A stretch of 49,253 nucleotides of DNA from a virus. The translations under genes were made by a program, and so were the position numbers. The notes beneath the pieces were generated by a model. The model ran no database searches. It saw nothing but the letters and a program-made list of their open reading frames with translations, and was not told the DNA's origin. How positions within the stretch are numbered: position 1 is the first letter of the stretch; every line of letters begins with the position of its first letter. The stretch spans positions 1 through 49,253 of IMG/VR virus record IMGVR_UViG_3300047509_000355. One strand, 5' to 3'. Below, piece after piece: positions 14,625-21,613 of this stretch.

Positions 14625-15032
14625 ATGAAAACCACATCGCTGCTCGCCCTCTTCGCCCTCGCGTCCGTCTCGCTCGCCGGCTGCGCTATCGCTCCAGCCG
14701 ACGCGAACAAGGACGGGACCATCCCCGGTTCGTCCGCTTCGCCTTCGCCGTCGGCTTCCGGCGACCTCGTGGCGCCGGCTCCGACCGCGCCCGTCGCGCC
14801 TCCCGCGGTCGTTTCGACCACGACGGCCGTTCCGGCGCCCGCGGTTTCGCCCGGGACGCTTGTGTCCTGCTACTCCTTCGATGTCGCGACGACTACGGAC
14901 GGCGCTTCGGTCGGGGTCTGCGCTCCGACGACCGCGACCGGAAAGCCGCGCTATCTCCGCGCCTACTCGATCGTCACGGTCGTTTCCCCGGTTACGAACA
15001 CGGAAACCTCCATCCTCGTGGGGATCGAATGA
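14625..15032 (+). CDS. phage-encoded lipoprotein
   Basis: 135 residues. MKTTSLLALFALASVSLAGC is a type II signal peptide with lipobox LAGC (Cys20). A long Ala/Pro/Ser linker (25-80) would span the periplasm or peptidoglycan, and a small domain with two Cys (CYSF, VCAP) ends it. AAAAGGA ribosome binding site. Second of three lipoproteins in the window; superinfection exclusion or surface modification is the likely type of role. Confidence 0.7.
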   Translation: MKTTSLLALFALASVSLAGCAIAPADANKDGTIPGSSASPSPSASGDLVAPAPTAPVAPPAVVSTTTAVPAPAVSPGTLVSCYSFDVATTTDGASVGVCAPTTATGKPRYLRAYSIVTVVSPVTNTETSILVGIE

Positions 15033-15469
15033 GCGGCGCGGCTTGTACCTGTGCGGATCGATCGAATCCGAGTCTTTCCTGCCCGACTCACGGCGCCGCT
15101 CGAAAGCGGGACCGGAAGCGCGCCGAGGTCACCAAGGCGCTCAACGCTCCGCCCGCTCTGCGCTACCCGTCGCTGAACGCGGTGAAGGTCGCGAACGAGA
15201 ACCGCGGGCGGACGCTCGGGCGCGCGTACTGGTTCGGGGCGAGCGAGATGGAGCATTTTGGAACGCGCGTTTACCCGGCGCTGTACGGCGGGAAGTATTT
15301 CGTCACCAGCGAGTACAAGGATTACGACCGAACGGCGCGCGCGTTCACGATCCGGGAAGCGCTCGCGGATGGGTCGATCGACACTGTCGGAACCTTCCTC
15401 GGGCACGACTCGATGGCGTCAGCGATCCTCGCGATCGGTTCGCTCCTTGCCGCGGAGGAAGGGAAATGA
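15029..15469 (+). CDS. hypothetical protein with Cys-rich N-terminus
   Basis: 146 residues from ATG 15029 (ATGA overlap). CTCADRSNPSLSCPTHG (6-22) looks like a small zinc knuckle (C-x-C-x9-C-x2-H). The remainder is alpha/beta (RAYWFGASEMEHFG, DGSIDTVGTFLGHDSMASAI). No family recognised. Confidence 0.6.
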   Translation: MSGAACTCADRSNPSLSCPTHGAARKRDRKRAEVTKALNAPPALRYPSLNAVKVANENRGRTLGRAYWFGASEMEHFGTRVYPALYGGKYFVTSEYKDYDRTARAFTIREALADGSIDTVGTFLGHDSMASAILAIGSLLAAEEGK

Positions 15470-15744
15470 ACGTCCTGACCGACTCGTTTCCGGAGCCGCT
15501 CCCGCGCGACCTCGCGGCCGAAATCGGCTCGGAACTCGAGCACGAAGGGCCGGCCGTGCTGGAGGCGTTCGCGGCGCTTTACGCCGCGACTCCGGATCCG
15601 CTGTTGAAGACGCTGGTTCGGTTCGGCCTCGCATCCGCGAACGCGAAGCGCGCGCGCTTCCGCGGCGACATCGAGGCGGCCCTGAAGTTCGAGAAGGGCG
15701 CGGAGATCTACTACAAGGCGCTCCCCGCCAACGCTCGTTGGTAA
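15466..15744 (+). CDS. hypothetical helical protein
   Basis: 92 residues from ATG 15466 (ATGA overlap; GGAAGGGAA upstream). All helical, with TPR-like spacing of Ala and Tyr in the last half (FRGDIEAALKFEKGAEIYYKAL). Last gene of its unit; a new promoter cassette follows. Confidence 0.6.
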   Translation: MNVLTDSFPEPLPRDLAAEIGSELEHEGPAVLEAFAALYAATPDPLLKTLVRFGLASANAKRARFRGDIEAALKFEKGAEIYYKALPANARW

Positions 15745-15754
15745 AATAATCGAT

Positions 15755-15840
15755 GGTCTTTTGGCCATAGTACGTATAAAAAGCCTGAGACGTTGACTTT
15801 TTAGTAGCCTGATGGAAGTCTAGGGCGTACTACTAATTAC
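15755..15840 (+). promoter_or_regulatory. phage promoter cassette, copy 6, extended form (with leader)
   Basis: GGTCTTTTGGCC, ACGTATAAAAAGCC, CGTTGACTTTTTAG, -35 TAGCCT (15805-15810), 17-bp spacer GATGGAAGTCTAGGGCG, -10 TACTAC (15828-15833). The ATG at 15889 is 55 bases downstream and has its own ribosome binding site (CCAGGA). The first bases (ATGGTC, TTTT, GGCCAT) can fold into a 6-bp hairpin. Confidence 0.65.
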
Positions 15841-15888
15841 GAGGTCGCGACGAACCGCGGCCCGAAAAAAGAAAGCCAGGATATCAAA

Positions 15889-16179
15889 ATGAAAAACTCC
15901 CTCGTTGTCGCCGTCTCCTTCGCCCTCGTTTCGCTCGTCCTCGTCGCGCTCGTCCTCGCCGGCCTCGGCGCGCTCGCCGCGTCCGTCGCGTTGCCGGTCG
16001 TGGCGCTCGCGTCCGCTGCGCTCGCGTTCGTCGCGACTCGGACCGAGACGATTGAAGAGGTCGTCGAATTCGAGCGCGTTTCGCGTGCCTTCCCGGTCCG
16101 CGCCTTCGCGGCGATCGTGGTCTCGGTTCCGAGCGTCACCCTTCTCGTCCTCGCGGTCTTCTCCGCAATCGCCCTCTGA
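15889..16179 (+). CDS. small multi-span membrane protein
   Basis: 96 residues, strongly hydrophobic: MKNSLVVAVSFALVSLVLVA, then LAASVALPVVALASAALAFV, a short charged loop (RTETIEEVVEFERVSRAF) and a last span (IVVSVPSVTLLVLAVFSAIA). Probably three membrane passes. Holin-like or exclusion proteins look like this, but the family is not recognised. Confidence 0.65.
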   Translation: MKNSLVVAVSFALVSLVLVALVLAGLGALAASVALPVVALASAALAFVATRTETIEEVVEFERVSRAFPVRAFAAIVVSVPSVTLLVLAVFSAIAL

Positions 16180-16209
16180 GCGGCGTAGCGTAGGAAAGGA
16201 ACCACGAAA

Positions 16210-16563
16210 ATGATCAAGAAATCGGACTTCTATTCGGCTCCCGATTACTTCGTGTTCGCGGGCCCGACTGAGGCCACGCCCGGCGGATTTAAGTGGGCGG
16301 TTTTCGATCTCGACGGCAACGATCTCCCCGATCTCGACGCGGCGACCGCGCGCGTCGGCTTCGAGGTCTACTCGTCCCAACCGGAACTCGACCTCGAATT
16401 CGCAGACGAAAACGACGGTTTCGACGACTACGACGCGGCGCTGGCCTTCCTCGCCTCCGGCGGGATGCTCGTAAAGGTCCCGGATCACGACGGCTCGCCG
16501 CACTGGCGTCTCTACGTCGCGTCGACGGGCTTCAACGACCCGATCAAAGGAACGACACCGTGA
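16210..16563 (+). CDS. acidic hypothetical protein
   Basis: 117 residues with many Asp/Glu (FADENDGFDDYDAALAFLA). AAAGGA ribosome binding site. Beta-alpha pattern, possibly a DNA-mimic by charge, but this is a guess from composition. Overlaps the next gene by GTGA. Confidence 0.6.
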   Translation: MIKKSDFYSAPDYFVFAGPTEATPGGFKWAVFDLDGNDLPDLDAATARVGFEVYSSQPELDLEFADENDGFDDYDAALAFLASGGMLVKVPDHDGSPHWRLYVASTGFNDPIKGTTP

Positions 16564-16721
16564 AAAGCCGAGAATACCGCGTCGAACGCCTTCAAGTTGT
16601 CTCCGGATTCCGAACGGCTTGGGTCGTTCTCCGGGGAAACTGCACGCTGAAGGAAGCCGAGCGAATCTGCCGGCGAAATCGCCGCCGCGAAACCAAAATC
16701 CGGCACGAAAGCGAGTTCTGA
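16560..16721 (+). CDS. basic microprotein (53 aa)
   Basis: From GTG 16560, overlapping the upstream TGA. VKSREYRVERLQVVSGF, then LKEAERICRRNRRRETKIRH: a beta hairpin followed by a very basic helix, so nucleic-acid binding is likely. Confidence 0.55.
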   Translation: MKSREYRVERLQVVSGFRTAWVVLRGNCTLKEAERICRRNRRRETKIRHESEF

Positions 16722-16723
16722 AC

Positions 16724-16954
16724 ATGAAAACGCCTTACATCGTCACGGTTTCCAACATCGGCCTCGGTTCCGGCGACTACGACGCGGGCCCGAACGCCGG
16801 AACCGCGGCCGCAGAGGTCGAGTACCTCGCGCGGAAGTACCCGGCCGCGCGGTTCACCGTAAAGCTGCCGCGCGGTGGCGTCCTGCTCGCGGCCCGGCCG
16901 TCGGCCATCGCGGGCCTCGCGGCTGCCGTACGGCGCAGCGGGGTGGCATCGTGA
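16724..16954 (+). CDS. hypothetical protein
   Basis: 76 residues from ATG 16724, two bases after the upstream TGA. Beta-alpha-beta (YIVTVSNIGLGSGDYDAG, AAAEVEYLARKYPAARFTVKL). Function unknown. Confidence 0.6.
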   Translation: MKTPYIVTVSNIGLGSGDYDAGPNAGTAAAEVEYLARKYPAARFTVKLPRGGVLLAARPSAIAGLAAAVRRSGVAS

Positions 16955-17220
16955 GCTTCCCTCCGCTCCTCGGGTTGAAGGAGGCCGGACCCGTCCGCCG
17001 CGTGAAGCGTTCGCGGCCGCTCGGAGTCCTCGTCGCGCGCGCGCTCCTCGCGGGCGACTACGATCGCGCTCGGACGATGATCGAGCCCTACATTCGCGGG
17101 GGCTTTTCGGGGCTGACGCTGACGTGGTCCGTGCCGGAGGCGCGCGCGCTCGTCGCTGCGATCCGTGTCGCTAACGGCCTCTACGGGACGACCGTTTCGC
17201 CTAGGGAGTTCGGGCTATGA
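16951..17220 (+). CDS. hypothetical protein
   Basis: 89 residues from GTG 16951 (GTGA overlap). Basic N-terminus, helical middle (LGVLVARALLAGDYDRARTMI). Overlaps the next gene by ATGA. No family recognised. Confidence 0.6.
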   Translation: MSFPPLLGLKEAGPVRRVKRSRPLGVLVARALLAGDYDRARTMIEPYIRGGFSGLTLTWSVPEARALVAAIRVANGLYGTTVSPREFGL

Positions 17221-17381
17221 CGCTCTCGTCCGCGGAGCTACTCCGGCGAATCGAGGACTCCGCGGCGATGCGCCGGAAGCGCGCGCGCCTCCGGGCCTAC
17301 GCGCTCGCGGCACTCGGGGGCGCGGTAGGATGGGGGTTGTTGTACTTTTTACTGGCTGCCGTTCATTGGATAATTGTGTAG
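17217..17381 (+). CDS. small membrane protein (54 aa)
   Basis: MTLSSAELLRRIEDSAAMRR forms a charged helix; then ALAALGGAVGWGLLYFLLAA is one transmembrane segment near the C-terminus, as in tail-anchored proteins. ATGA overlap with the upstream gene. Last gene before promoter copy 7. Confidence 0.6.
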   Translation: MTLSSAELLRRIEDSAAMRRKRARLRAYALAALGGAVGWGLLYFLLAAVHWIIV

Positions 17382-17404
17382 GTTTGGGATAAATCGACCG
17401 ACAG

Positions 17405-17454
17405 ATCAATCTTTTTTCTTGCCTCCTGGAAGTCTAGGCCGTATAGCTACTTTC
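17405..17454 (+). promoter_or_regulatory. phage promoter cassette, copy 7 (leaderless type, best match)
   Basis: ATCTTTTTTC, -35 TTGCCT (17419-17424), 17-bp spacer CCTGGAAGTCTAGGCCG, -10 TATAGC (17442-17447), seven bases TACTTTC, ATG 17455. The -10 region GGCCGTATA resembles the GCCGATAA of FliA-type promoters. Confidence 0.75.
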
Positions 17455-17652
17455 ATGGACAACAACACCGCCTTCAACGCCTCCGAAATCGTCACCCTCG
17501 CGCGCCGCTCGGGCGGCCCGGACGCCGTCCGTGCGCTCGCCACGTTCGGCTCGAAAGAGTTCGATAAGTACAGCTACGAGCAGCTAAACGCCATCCAAGA
17601 CGCGGCCAAAGAGGTCGAGGCGACGCTGCCGGATAGCCTGTTCGAAATCTGA
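17455..17652 (+). CDS. hypothetical protein, leaderless
   Basis: 65 residues (MDNNTAFNASEIVTLARR...). The frame is open upstream (to 17374) but that part is promoter. Fully helical, acidic at the end. It starts exactly 8 bases after the last -10 base, with no ribosome binding site. Confidence 0.65.
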   Translation: MDNNTAFNASEIVTLARRSGGPDAVRALATFGSKEFDKYSYEQLNAIQDAAKEVEATLPDSLFEI

Positions 17653-17673
17653 GTCCCGCTCGTCTTTCCGCCT

Positions 17674-17699
17674 CCCGGTTCGAGCGATCTCGAACCGGG
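17674..17699 (+). other. intra-operon RNA hairpin 2 (perfect 11-bp stem)
   Basis: CCCGGTTCGAG, loop CGAT, CTCGAACCGGG. A perfect 11-bp GC-rich stem with a tetraloop and no U-run. It sits 22 bases after a leaderless gene and 43 bases before the next one. Confidence 0.7.
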
Positions 17700-17742
17700 T
17701 AGCGGGCGCCGTAGCGCTCTAACCCCAGAAAGATCGGCCAAA

Positions 17743-18432
17743 ATGACAACCAAGAAGTACAAGAAGTCCGCTCCCTCCACGCCCGCCAAGCCTTCGCCCC
17801 GTCCGGCTCCGCCGGTTTGGCGTGAGTTCGCGATTCGCCGGCTCGAAAACCGCTTAGATGCGGAGCCGATCGAGAAATTCTTGAAGGATGCGGCGGAAGA
17901 CTTCGTCCACGCTTTCGAGTGGAACTTGGAAGAGGCGTTGAAGAAAGCCCACATTAACCAGGACATCGGGCGTTTCCTCCGCTACGCGACCACGCCGCGC
18001 GCCGCGGACGAGGCGAGCGATCCGGCGCTGCCGTCGGACGAGCGCTTAGCGAAGGCCTTCGCGTCGAAGATCGAGCAGATCGAGGAAGATTTGCTGGGCA
18101 ATAGCTGCCTCGGCTCGCCGTCGGACGGGCCCTGGACCGGGCGGTCGACCTCCTGGAGCTCCAACGTCTCGCGACTCGTAAAGTCCAACGCGGACAGGAT
18201 TCTACGCGCGTTATACCGAGACATTTTGGAGGTTTACGAGCAGCGCGCGGCGTTCGTCGGAGCGTTCGGAGCGGGCGATTTCGGTCCGAACAACCCCCAC
18301 GACGGCGAGCGAACGGCCCGGGCGCTAGAGCAAGCGGGCTTCCCGAATTGGACCGGCTCGGACGTGCTGGCCTATCTCGCGTTACCGGACGGGTCGACGC
18401 TCAGCGCGGCACAAACGACCCAAAACGCCTGA
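17743..18432 (+). CDS. hypothetical protein
   Basis: 229 residues. Lys/Pro/Ala-rich start (1-25), then a helical body (45-190) with acidic segments. AAAGATCGG upstream is a weak ribosome binding site. Contains PSDGPWTGRSTSWSSN, a polar loop. No family recognised. Confidence 0.6.
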   Translation: MTTKKYKKSAPSTPAKPSPRPAPPVWREFAIRRLENRLDAEPIEKFLKDAAEDFVHAFEWNLEEALKKAHINQDIGRFLRYATTPRAADEASDPALPSDERLAKAFASKIEQIEEDLLGNSCLGSPSDGPWTGRSTSWSSNVSRLVKSNADRILRALYRDILEVYEQRAAFVGAFGAGDFGPNNPHDGERTARALEQAGFPNWTGSDVLAYLALPDGSTLSAAQTTQNA

Positions 18433-18444
18433 ATCGAAATTGTT

Positions 18445-18531
18445 GGACTATCGGCCGAAGCGCGTATAAAACGCCTAGGCCGATGCCTTTTTTCTTTACC
18501 GATGGAAGTCTTCGGACGTATACCTATTTAC
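18445..18531 (+). promoter_or_regulatory. phage promoter cassette, copy 8, extended form (leaderless type)
   Basis: GGACTATCGGCCGAAG, CGCGTATAAAACGCC, GATGCCTTTTTTC, -35 TTTACC (18495-18500), 18-bp spacer GATGGAAGTCTTCGGACG, -10 TATACC (18519-18524), seven bases TATTTAC, ATG 18532. Confidence 0.7.
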
Positions 18532-18762
18532 ATGGACATCACGTACCGAATCAACTCGAACGAAAACAACGCAATGATCATCGCTTTCGAGGACGGCATC
18601 CGCCTCGAATACAGCCCGGAGACGGAGCCCCGCTGCGTCGAAGTGATCGACGGAAAGATCTTCACGACGGACGAACGGGCGGCTTTCGAGCTCGAATGCG
18701 AGATGAAGGCCTGGGGCGTGACGGGCGCGCACGCGCTCGGATGCGCGGTTTACCCGGGTTGA
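18532..18762 (+). CDS. hypothetical protein, leaderless
   Basis: 76 residues (MDITYRINSNENN...). Beta-rich first half (MIIAFEDGIRLEYS, CVEVIDGKIFTTDE), short helix and a Gly/Cys end. The start is defined by the promoter spacing. Function unknown. Confidence 0.65.
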   Translation: MDITYRINSNENNAMIIAFEDGIRLEYSPETEPRCVEVIDGKIFTTDERAAFELECEMKAWGVTGAHALGCAVYPG

Positions 18763-18779
18763 GCTCTAAGACTTCGGTC

Positions 18780-18808
18780 GTCCGGCTCGAACGATTCTCG
18801 AGCCGGAC
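18780..18808 (+). other. intra-operon RNA hairpin 3 (perfect 11-bp stem)
   Basis: GTCCGGCTCGA, loop ACGATTC, TCGAGCCGGAC. Same placement as hairpins 1 and 2: just after a gene driven by a cassette promoter and about 40 bases before the following ATG. No U-run. Confidence 0.7.
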
Positions 18809-18849
18809 AGCCGGAACCTAAGAACTAACACGAAATAAGGGATGAAACG

Positions 18850-19278
18850 ATGAAAAGGCTGTATCTAGTGGCATTCGCGCACTCGAACGAAATTGGCGCG
18901 GGAATCGAGCGCGAAAACGGCGTATTCGATGCCGAGAGCGCGTCAGAAGCGATCCGCTCCGCGGAGGACTTCGCGGCCGTCTATCTCCGGCCATTCGTAG
19001 GCGCCTGGCGCGTAGCGGAGTTGATCGAAGTGGTCTCGGAGGAGCACGCGATGGCGTATCTAAAGAACGGCCTCACGGAGCGCCGTCAAGGGATTCAGGA
19101 GCAGTACGGCGCCCGTAGCGGGCGCGGATTCGCCCTAAACAACTGCACGAGCAACGGGAGCGGAGGCGGCTTCACCGCGCCCGCGCCCCGAGGCTTCGAC
19201 TCGACGGAGCCGACGGTCATCGACGTCATCGCGACGTTTAAGCCGCGCGAAATCGAAGACTACGGGATGGGAGTTTAA
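18850..19278 (+). CDS. hypothetical protein
   Basis: 142 residues. ATAAGGGATG ribosome binding site. The first 70 residues are alpha/beta (KRLYLVAFAHSNEIG, ASEAIRSAEDFAAVYL); a Ser/Gly/Asn-rich loop (105-125) separates a short C-terminal part. No family recognised. Confidence 0.6.
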   Translation: MKRLYLVAFAHSNEIGAGIERENGVFDAESASEAIRSAEDFAAVYLRPFVGAWRVAELIEVVSEEHAMAYLKNGLTERRQGIQEQYGARSGRGFALNNCTSNGSGGGFTAPAPRGFDSTEPTVIDVIATFKPREIEDYGMGV

Positions 19279-19279
19279 C

Positions 19280-19867
19280 GTGGAAAAGAACAGTAAAAAG
19301 GCCGAATTCGGTCCAAAAGTCTTCCGCGGCGTGACGCTGAAGACGTACTACGCGGGCCCGCGCCACGTTTACTTAGCCGGCGAGGCTTCCGGCTTCAGCG
19401 TCCAACTAAAAGTGGAGTTTCGAGGCGGTAAACCGGCGATCTTCGACGCGACGTTGAGCGCGCCGGGCGTTTCGGTCGACTCGTCGGATACGGGCCCGAA
19501 CGCGAGCGCGGAAGGCGCGCTGTACGGCGCGCGCGAACGCCTCCGGGCGCTCCTCGCTCGGCTGGACGCGCCGTGCTCCGTTACGCGGGAAGAAACCCCC
19601 GCTCAACTGCTCGCCGCGAACGCGAAACCCGTAGAAGAAAAGACGGAAACGCCCATAGCGACCGGGATCGCGACTCTGCCCGGAGGCGCGCCGGAGCTTC
19701 GACTCCCGATCTGGTGCCGAGGGACGCGCGGCGAGCGGGAGGAAATCCCGGGTTACGAGGTCCGCCCGCGGAAGGGCGCGCGGGCCTTCGTTCGTCTCTC
19801 GGGTAGCTCCGCGGTCGTTCGCGAAGTCTCCGCGAACCGGATCCGCCCGCGCGTCGAGGAGTCGTGA
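19280..19867 (+). CDS. hypothetical protein
   Basis: 195 residues from GTG 19280, one base after the upstream TAA. Residues 15-95 look like a beta sandwich followed by a helix (FRGVTLKTYYAGPRHVYLAG, ASAEGALYGARERLRALLA). The C-terminal 70 residues form another beta part ending in Arg-rich sequence. GTGA overlap with the next gene. Confidence 0.6.
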   Translation: MEKNSKKAEFGPKVFRGVTLKTYYAGPRHVYLAGEASGFSVQLKVEFRGGKPAIFDATLSAPGVSVDSSDTGPNASAEGALYGARERLRALLARLDAPCSVTREETPAQLLAANAKPVEEKTETPIATGIATLPGGAPELRLPIWCRGTRGEREEIPGYEVRPRKGARAFVRLSGSSAVVREVSANRIRPRVEES

Positions 19868-20466
19868 CCGAGCGTCGCAACGCGCCGAACGCGAAATCCG
19901 GACCGAACCTATTCCTTCGCGTCGCGGCGTACGGCTTCGCGGCGCTGCTCCTCGTTGGCATCGTCGTGGCCCATCCGCTCCTCTCCGCAGCGTCCGCCAT
20001 CCTCGCCACGAAAGTCGCGTTAGAATGCCAACGGCGTGGCAGTAAAACGAATGCCGAACGCTTCGAAGTCGCGGTCACCGTCCTCGGTACGCTTACGCGG
20101 GCGATCTTCCGACCGCTCCGCGCGCCCTATATTTCCATCTCCCGATGGGCTTTCGAACGCTACGCGCGGGCCCACGTTCGCGCCTTCCGCGAGCCCCAAA
20201 ATCCCGTGGAAGAAAAGACGGAATTCCCCGAAGGCGGAGAGACGGATAAACGCGCGAACGAAAACGGAGCGCTCCCGGCGTTCGTCTTTACGCGCTGCGG
20301 ACGGTACGAAGCGCTTCCCGTCGTAACGGCGGACGAAAGGCCAACGAACTTAGACGAATACGCGAGCCCGGAGGACATCGCGATCTTAGCAGAAAACGGC
20401 ATCTTCACCCGAAGTCCTCCACCTAAACCCCGCGGAAGAAAGAGGAAATCCGGGAAGGGAGAGTAG
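19864..20466 (+). CDS. membrane-anchored protein
   Basis: 200 residues from GTG 19864 (GTGA overlap). Hydrophobic segment LRVAAYGFAALLLVGIVVAH (about 19-38) and a second weaker one; the C-terminal 100 residues are cytoplasmic-looking and end in PPPKPRGRKRKSGKGE. VEEKTEFPE recurs here and as VEEKTETPI in the upstream gene, hinting at related linkers. Last gene before the large non-coding region. Confidence 0.6.
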   Translation: MTERRNAPNAKSGPNLFLRVAAYGFAALLLVGIVVAHPLLSAASAILATKVALECQRRGSKTNAERFEVAVTVLGTLTRAIFRPLRAPYISISRWAFERYARAHVRAFREPQNPVEEKTEFPEGGETDKRANENGALPAFVFTRCGRYEALPVVTADERPTNLDEYASPEDIAILAENGIFTRSPPPKPRGRKRKSGKGE

Positions 20467-20772
20467 AAGGAAGTAGAGAAGGAGAACGCCCGTCCGTACG
20501 CCTACGGCCCGCGTCGAAGCCCTAAGAAGCATCGATAGCGGGCTTTCTCGCGTTCTACGGACAGAGACGAACCGCGAAGGCGCTCCCGGTAACGCTCCGG
20601 AGTTCTCGAGTTCTCCCGCTCCGGAGGCGTTCGGAAACGTTGAATTGTGCCCACCTGCCATCGGCCTGCGACCCCACGCGCGCCACGGAGCGATGGCCTT
20701 CCACCTCCGAAACGCCCAACGACAAACGCGCTTCCGGCGCCCGAATGGGGCTCGGAAAGGACATCGTTTGTT

Positions 20773-20806
20773 GCTAGCCCTATTACGTCGCTAGCCCTAT
20801 TACGTA
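20773..20806 (+). repeat. iteron pair 1-2
   Basis: Two tandem 17-mers, GCTAGCCCTATTACGTC and GCTAGCCCTATTACGTA, followed by GGCGGG. Confidence 0.8.
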
Positions 20807-20850
20807 GGCGGGTCCGTAGCGCGGTTCGCCTACGATTCGTGGGTTAGAGC

Positions 20851-20884
20851 GATAGCCCTATTACGTCACTATCCGTATTACGTA
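20851..20884 (+). repeat. iteron pair 3-4
   Basis: Two tandem 17-mers, GATAGCCCTATTACGTC and ACTATCCGTATTACGTA, again followed by GGCGGG, so the pair-plus-tail is a higher-order unit. Confidence 0.8.
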
Positions 20885-21008
20885 GGCGGGCCCTACGGAA
20901 GCGTTCCCTCTACTCGTCCCCGGCGCTCCCTCCCTACTCTACGGGCGCGCGCGTACGGGGCGGGGAGTAGGAGAGGCGGAGTCGGGAAGCGGGCCGTCCG
21001 TCGTATCC

Positions 21009-21059
21009 TATATCCCTATTACTTTAGTATACTTATTACGTCGCTATCCCTATTACGTA
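21009..21059 (+). repeat. iteron triplet 5-7
   Basis: Three tandem 17-mers: TATATCCCTATTACTTT, AGTATACTTATTACGTC, GCTATCCCTATTACGTA. Confidence 0.75.
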
Positions 21060-21073
21060 GCTAGACTAAGCGC

Positions 21074-21107
21074 GCTAGTCCTATTACGTCGCTATCCCTA
21101 TTACGTC
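21074..21107 (+). repeat. iteron pair 8-9
   Basis: GCTAGTCCTATTACGTC and GCTATCCCTATTACGTC in tandem. The second is the consensus. Confidence 0.8.
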
Positions 21108-21195
21108 GGACGGTCGGCCTACGCTTCGGCCTGTCGACCGTTAAATGGTTATTGTCGACATATACTTATGGATGTCTAGTATAGAATAGCGCAAC

Positions 21196-21224
21196 GTATT
21201 CGGCGTTACGCCGCGTCGTCCCCT
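21196..21224 (+). repeat. 29-bp direct repeat, copy A
   Basis: Identical over 29 bases to 21892-21920 inside the following gene. It contains the small hairpin CGGCG-TTA-CGCCG. Confidence 0.8.
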
Positions 21225-21542
21225 AGCGGCCTGTACAGGGGCCTGTTAGCGCTTCCAAGCTGTCGCTCGTTGCCAACGGCATTGGCAGATGGATGGAAGG
21301 CGGTGGGCCCCACTGTGGTCCAAATCGATGGCGCTTCTGTGCGTGGCGCCATGTGTGGCCCGCCCCGACTGCGCAAACTATTCGAGGGCCCAATGGTCCA
21401 AGGCCCATGCAGGTTCGTTGAGCAAAAGGCCAAAGACCATACCCATCGTAATTTTCGCCGATTTTAGTAGGCCCCAACGGCGCAAGGGAGTATGGAAACC
21501 GAGGAAACGCGACGCGCTCGCTCCCGGGATCGATTCCGCGAG

Positions 21543-21576
21543 TCAGCGCTTATTACGTCGCTAGCCGTATTACTTC
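21543..21576 (+). repeat. iteron pair 10-11
   Basis: TCAGCGCTTATTACGTC (degenerate 5' half) and GCTAGCCGTATTACTTC, in tandem, 38 bases before the next gene's ATG. Confidence 0.65.
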
Positions 21577-21613
21577 GAGCCAACTCGAAAACTTCCATAG
21601 AGGAAAGAACCGA

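Larger units (their letters stand above)
20467..21613. other. large non-coding region with iterons
   Basis: About 1.15 kb without a convincing gene. 20467-20770: possible decayed reading frame (see findings). 20773-21107: nine 17-bp iterons. 20895-20980: purine/pyrimidine-skewed stretch with CCTACTC/GAGTAGG inverted repeats. 21165-21190: TATGGATGTCTAGTATAGAAT, a weak relative of the promoter core. 21196-21224: repeat also found in the next gene. 21240-21480: rich in GGCC and GGGCCC. 21543-21576: two more iterons. Candidate replication origin or partition/repressor region. Confidence 0.6.

Noticed and set aside
20773-21576. CRISPR array
   Set aside because: Repeats are 17 bp, mostly tandem with no unique spacers of 30 bp, and degenerate; no cas genes are near.
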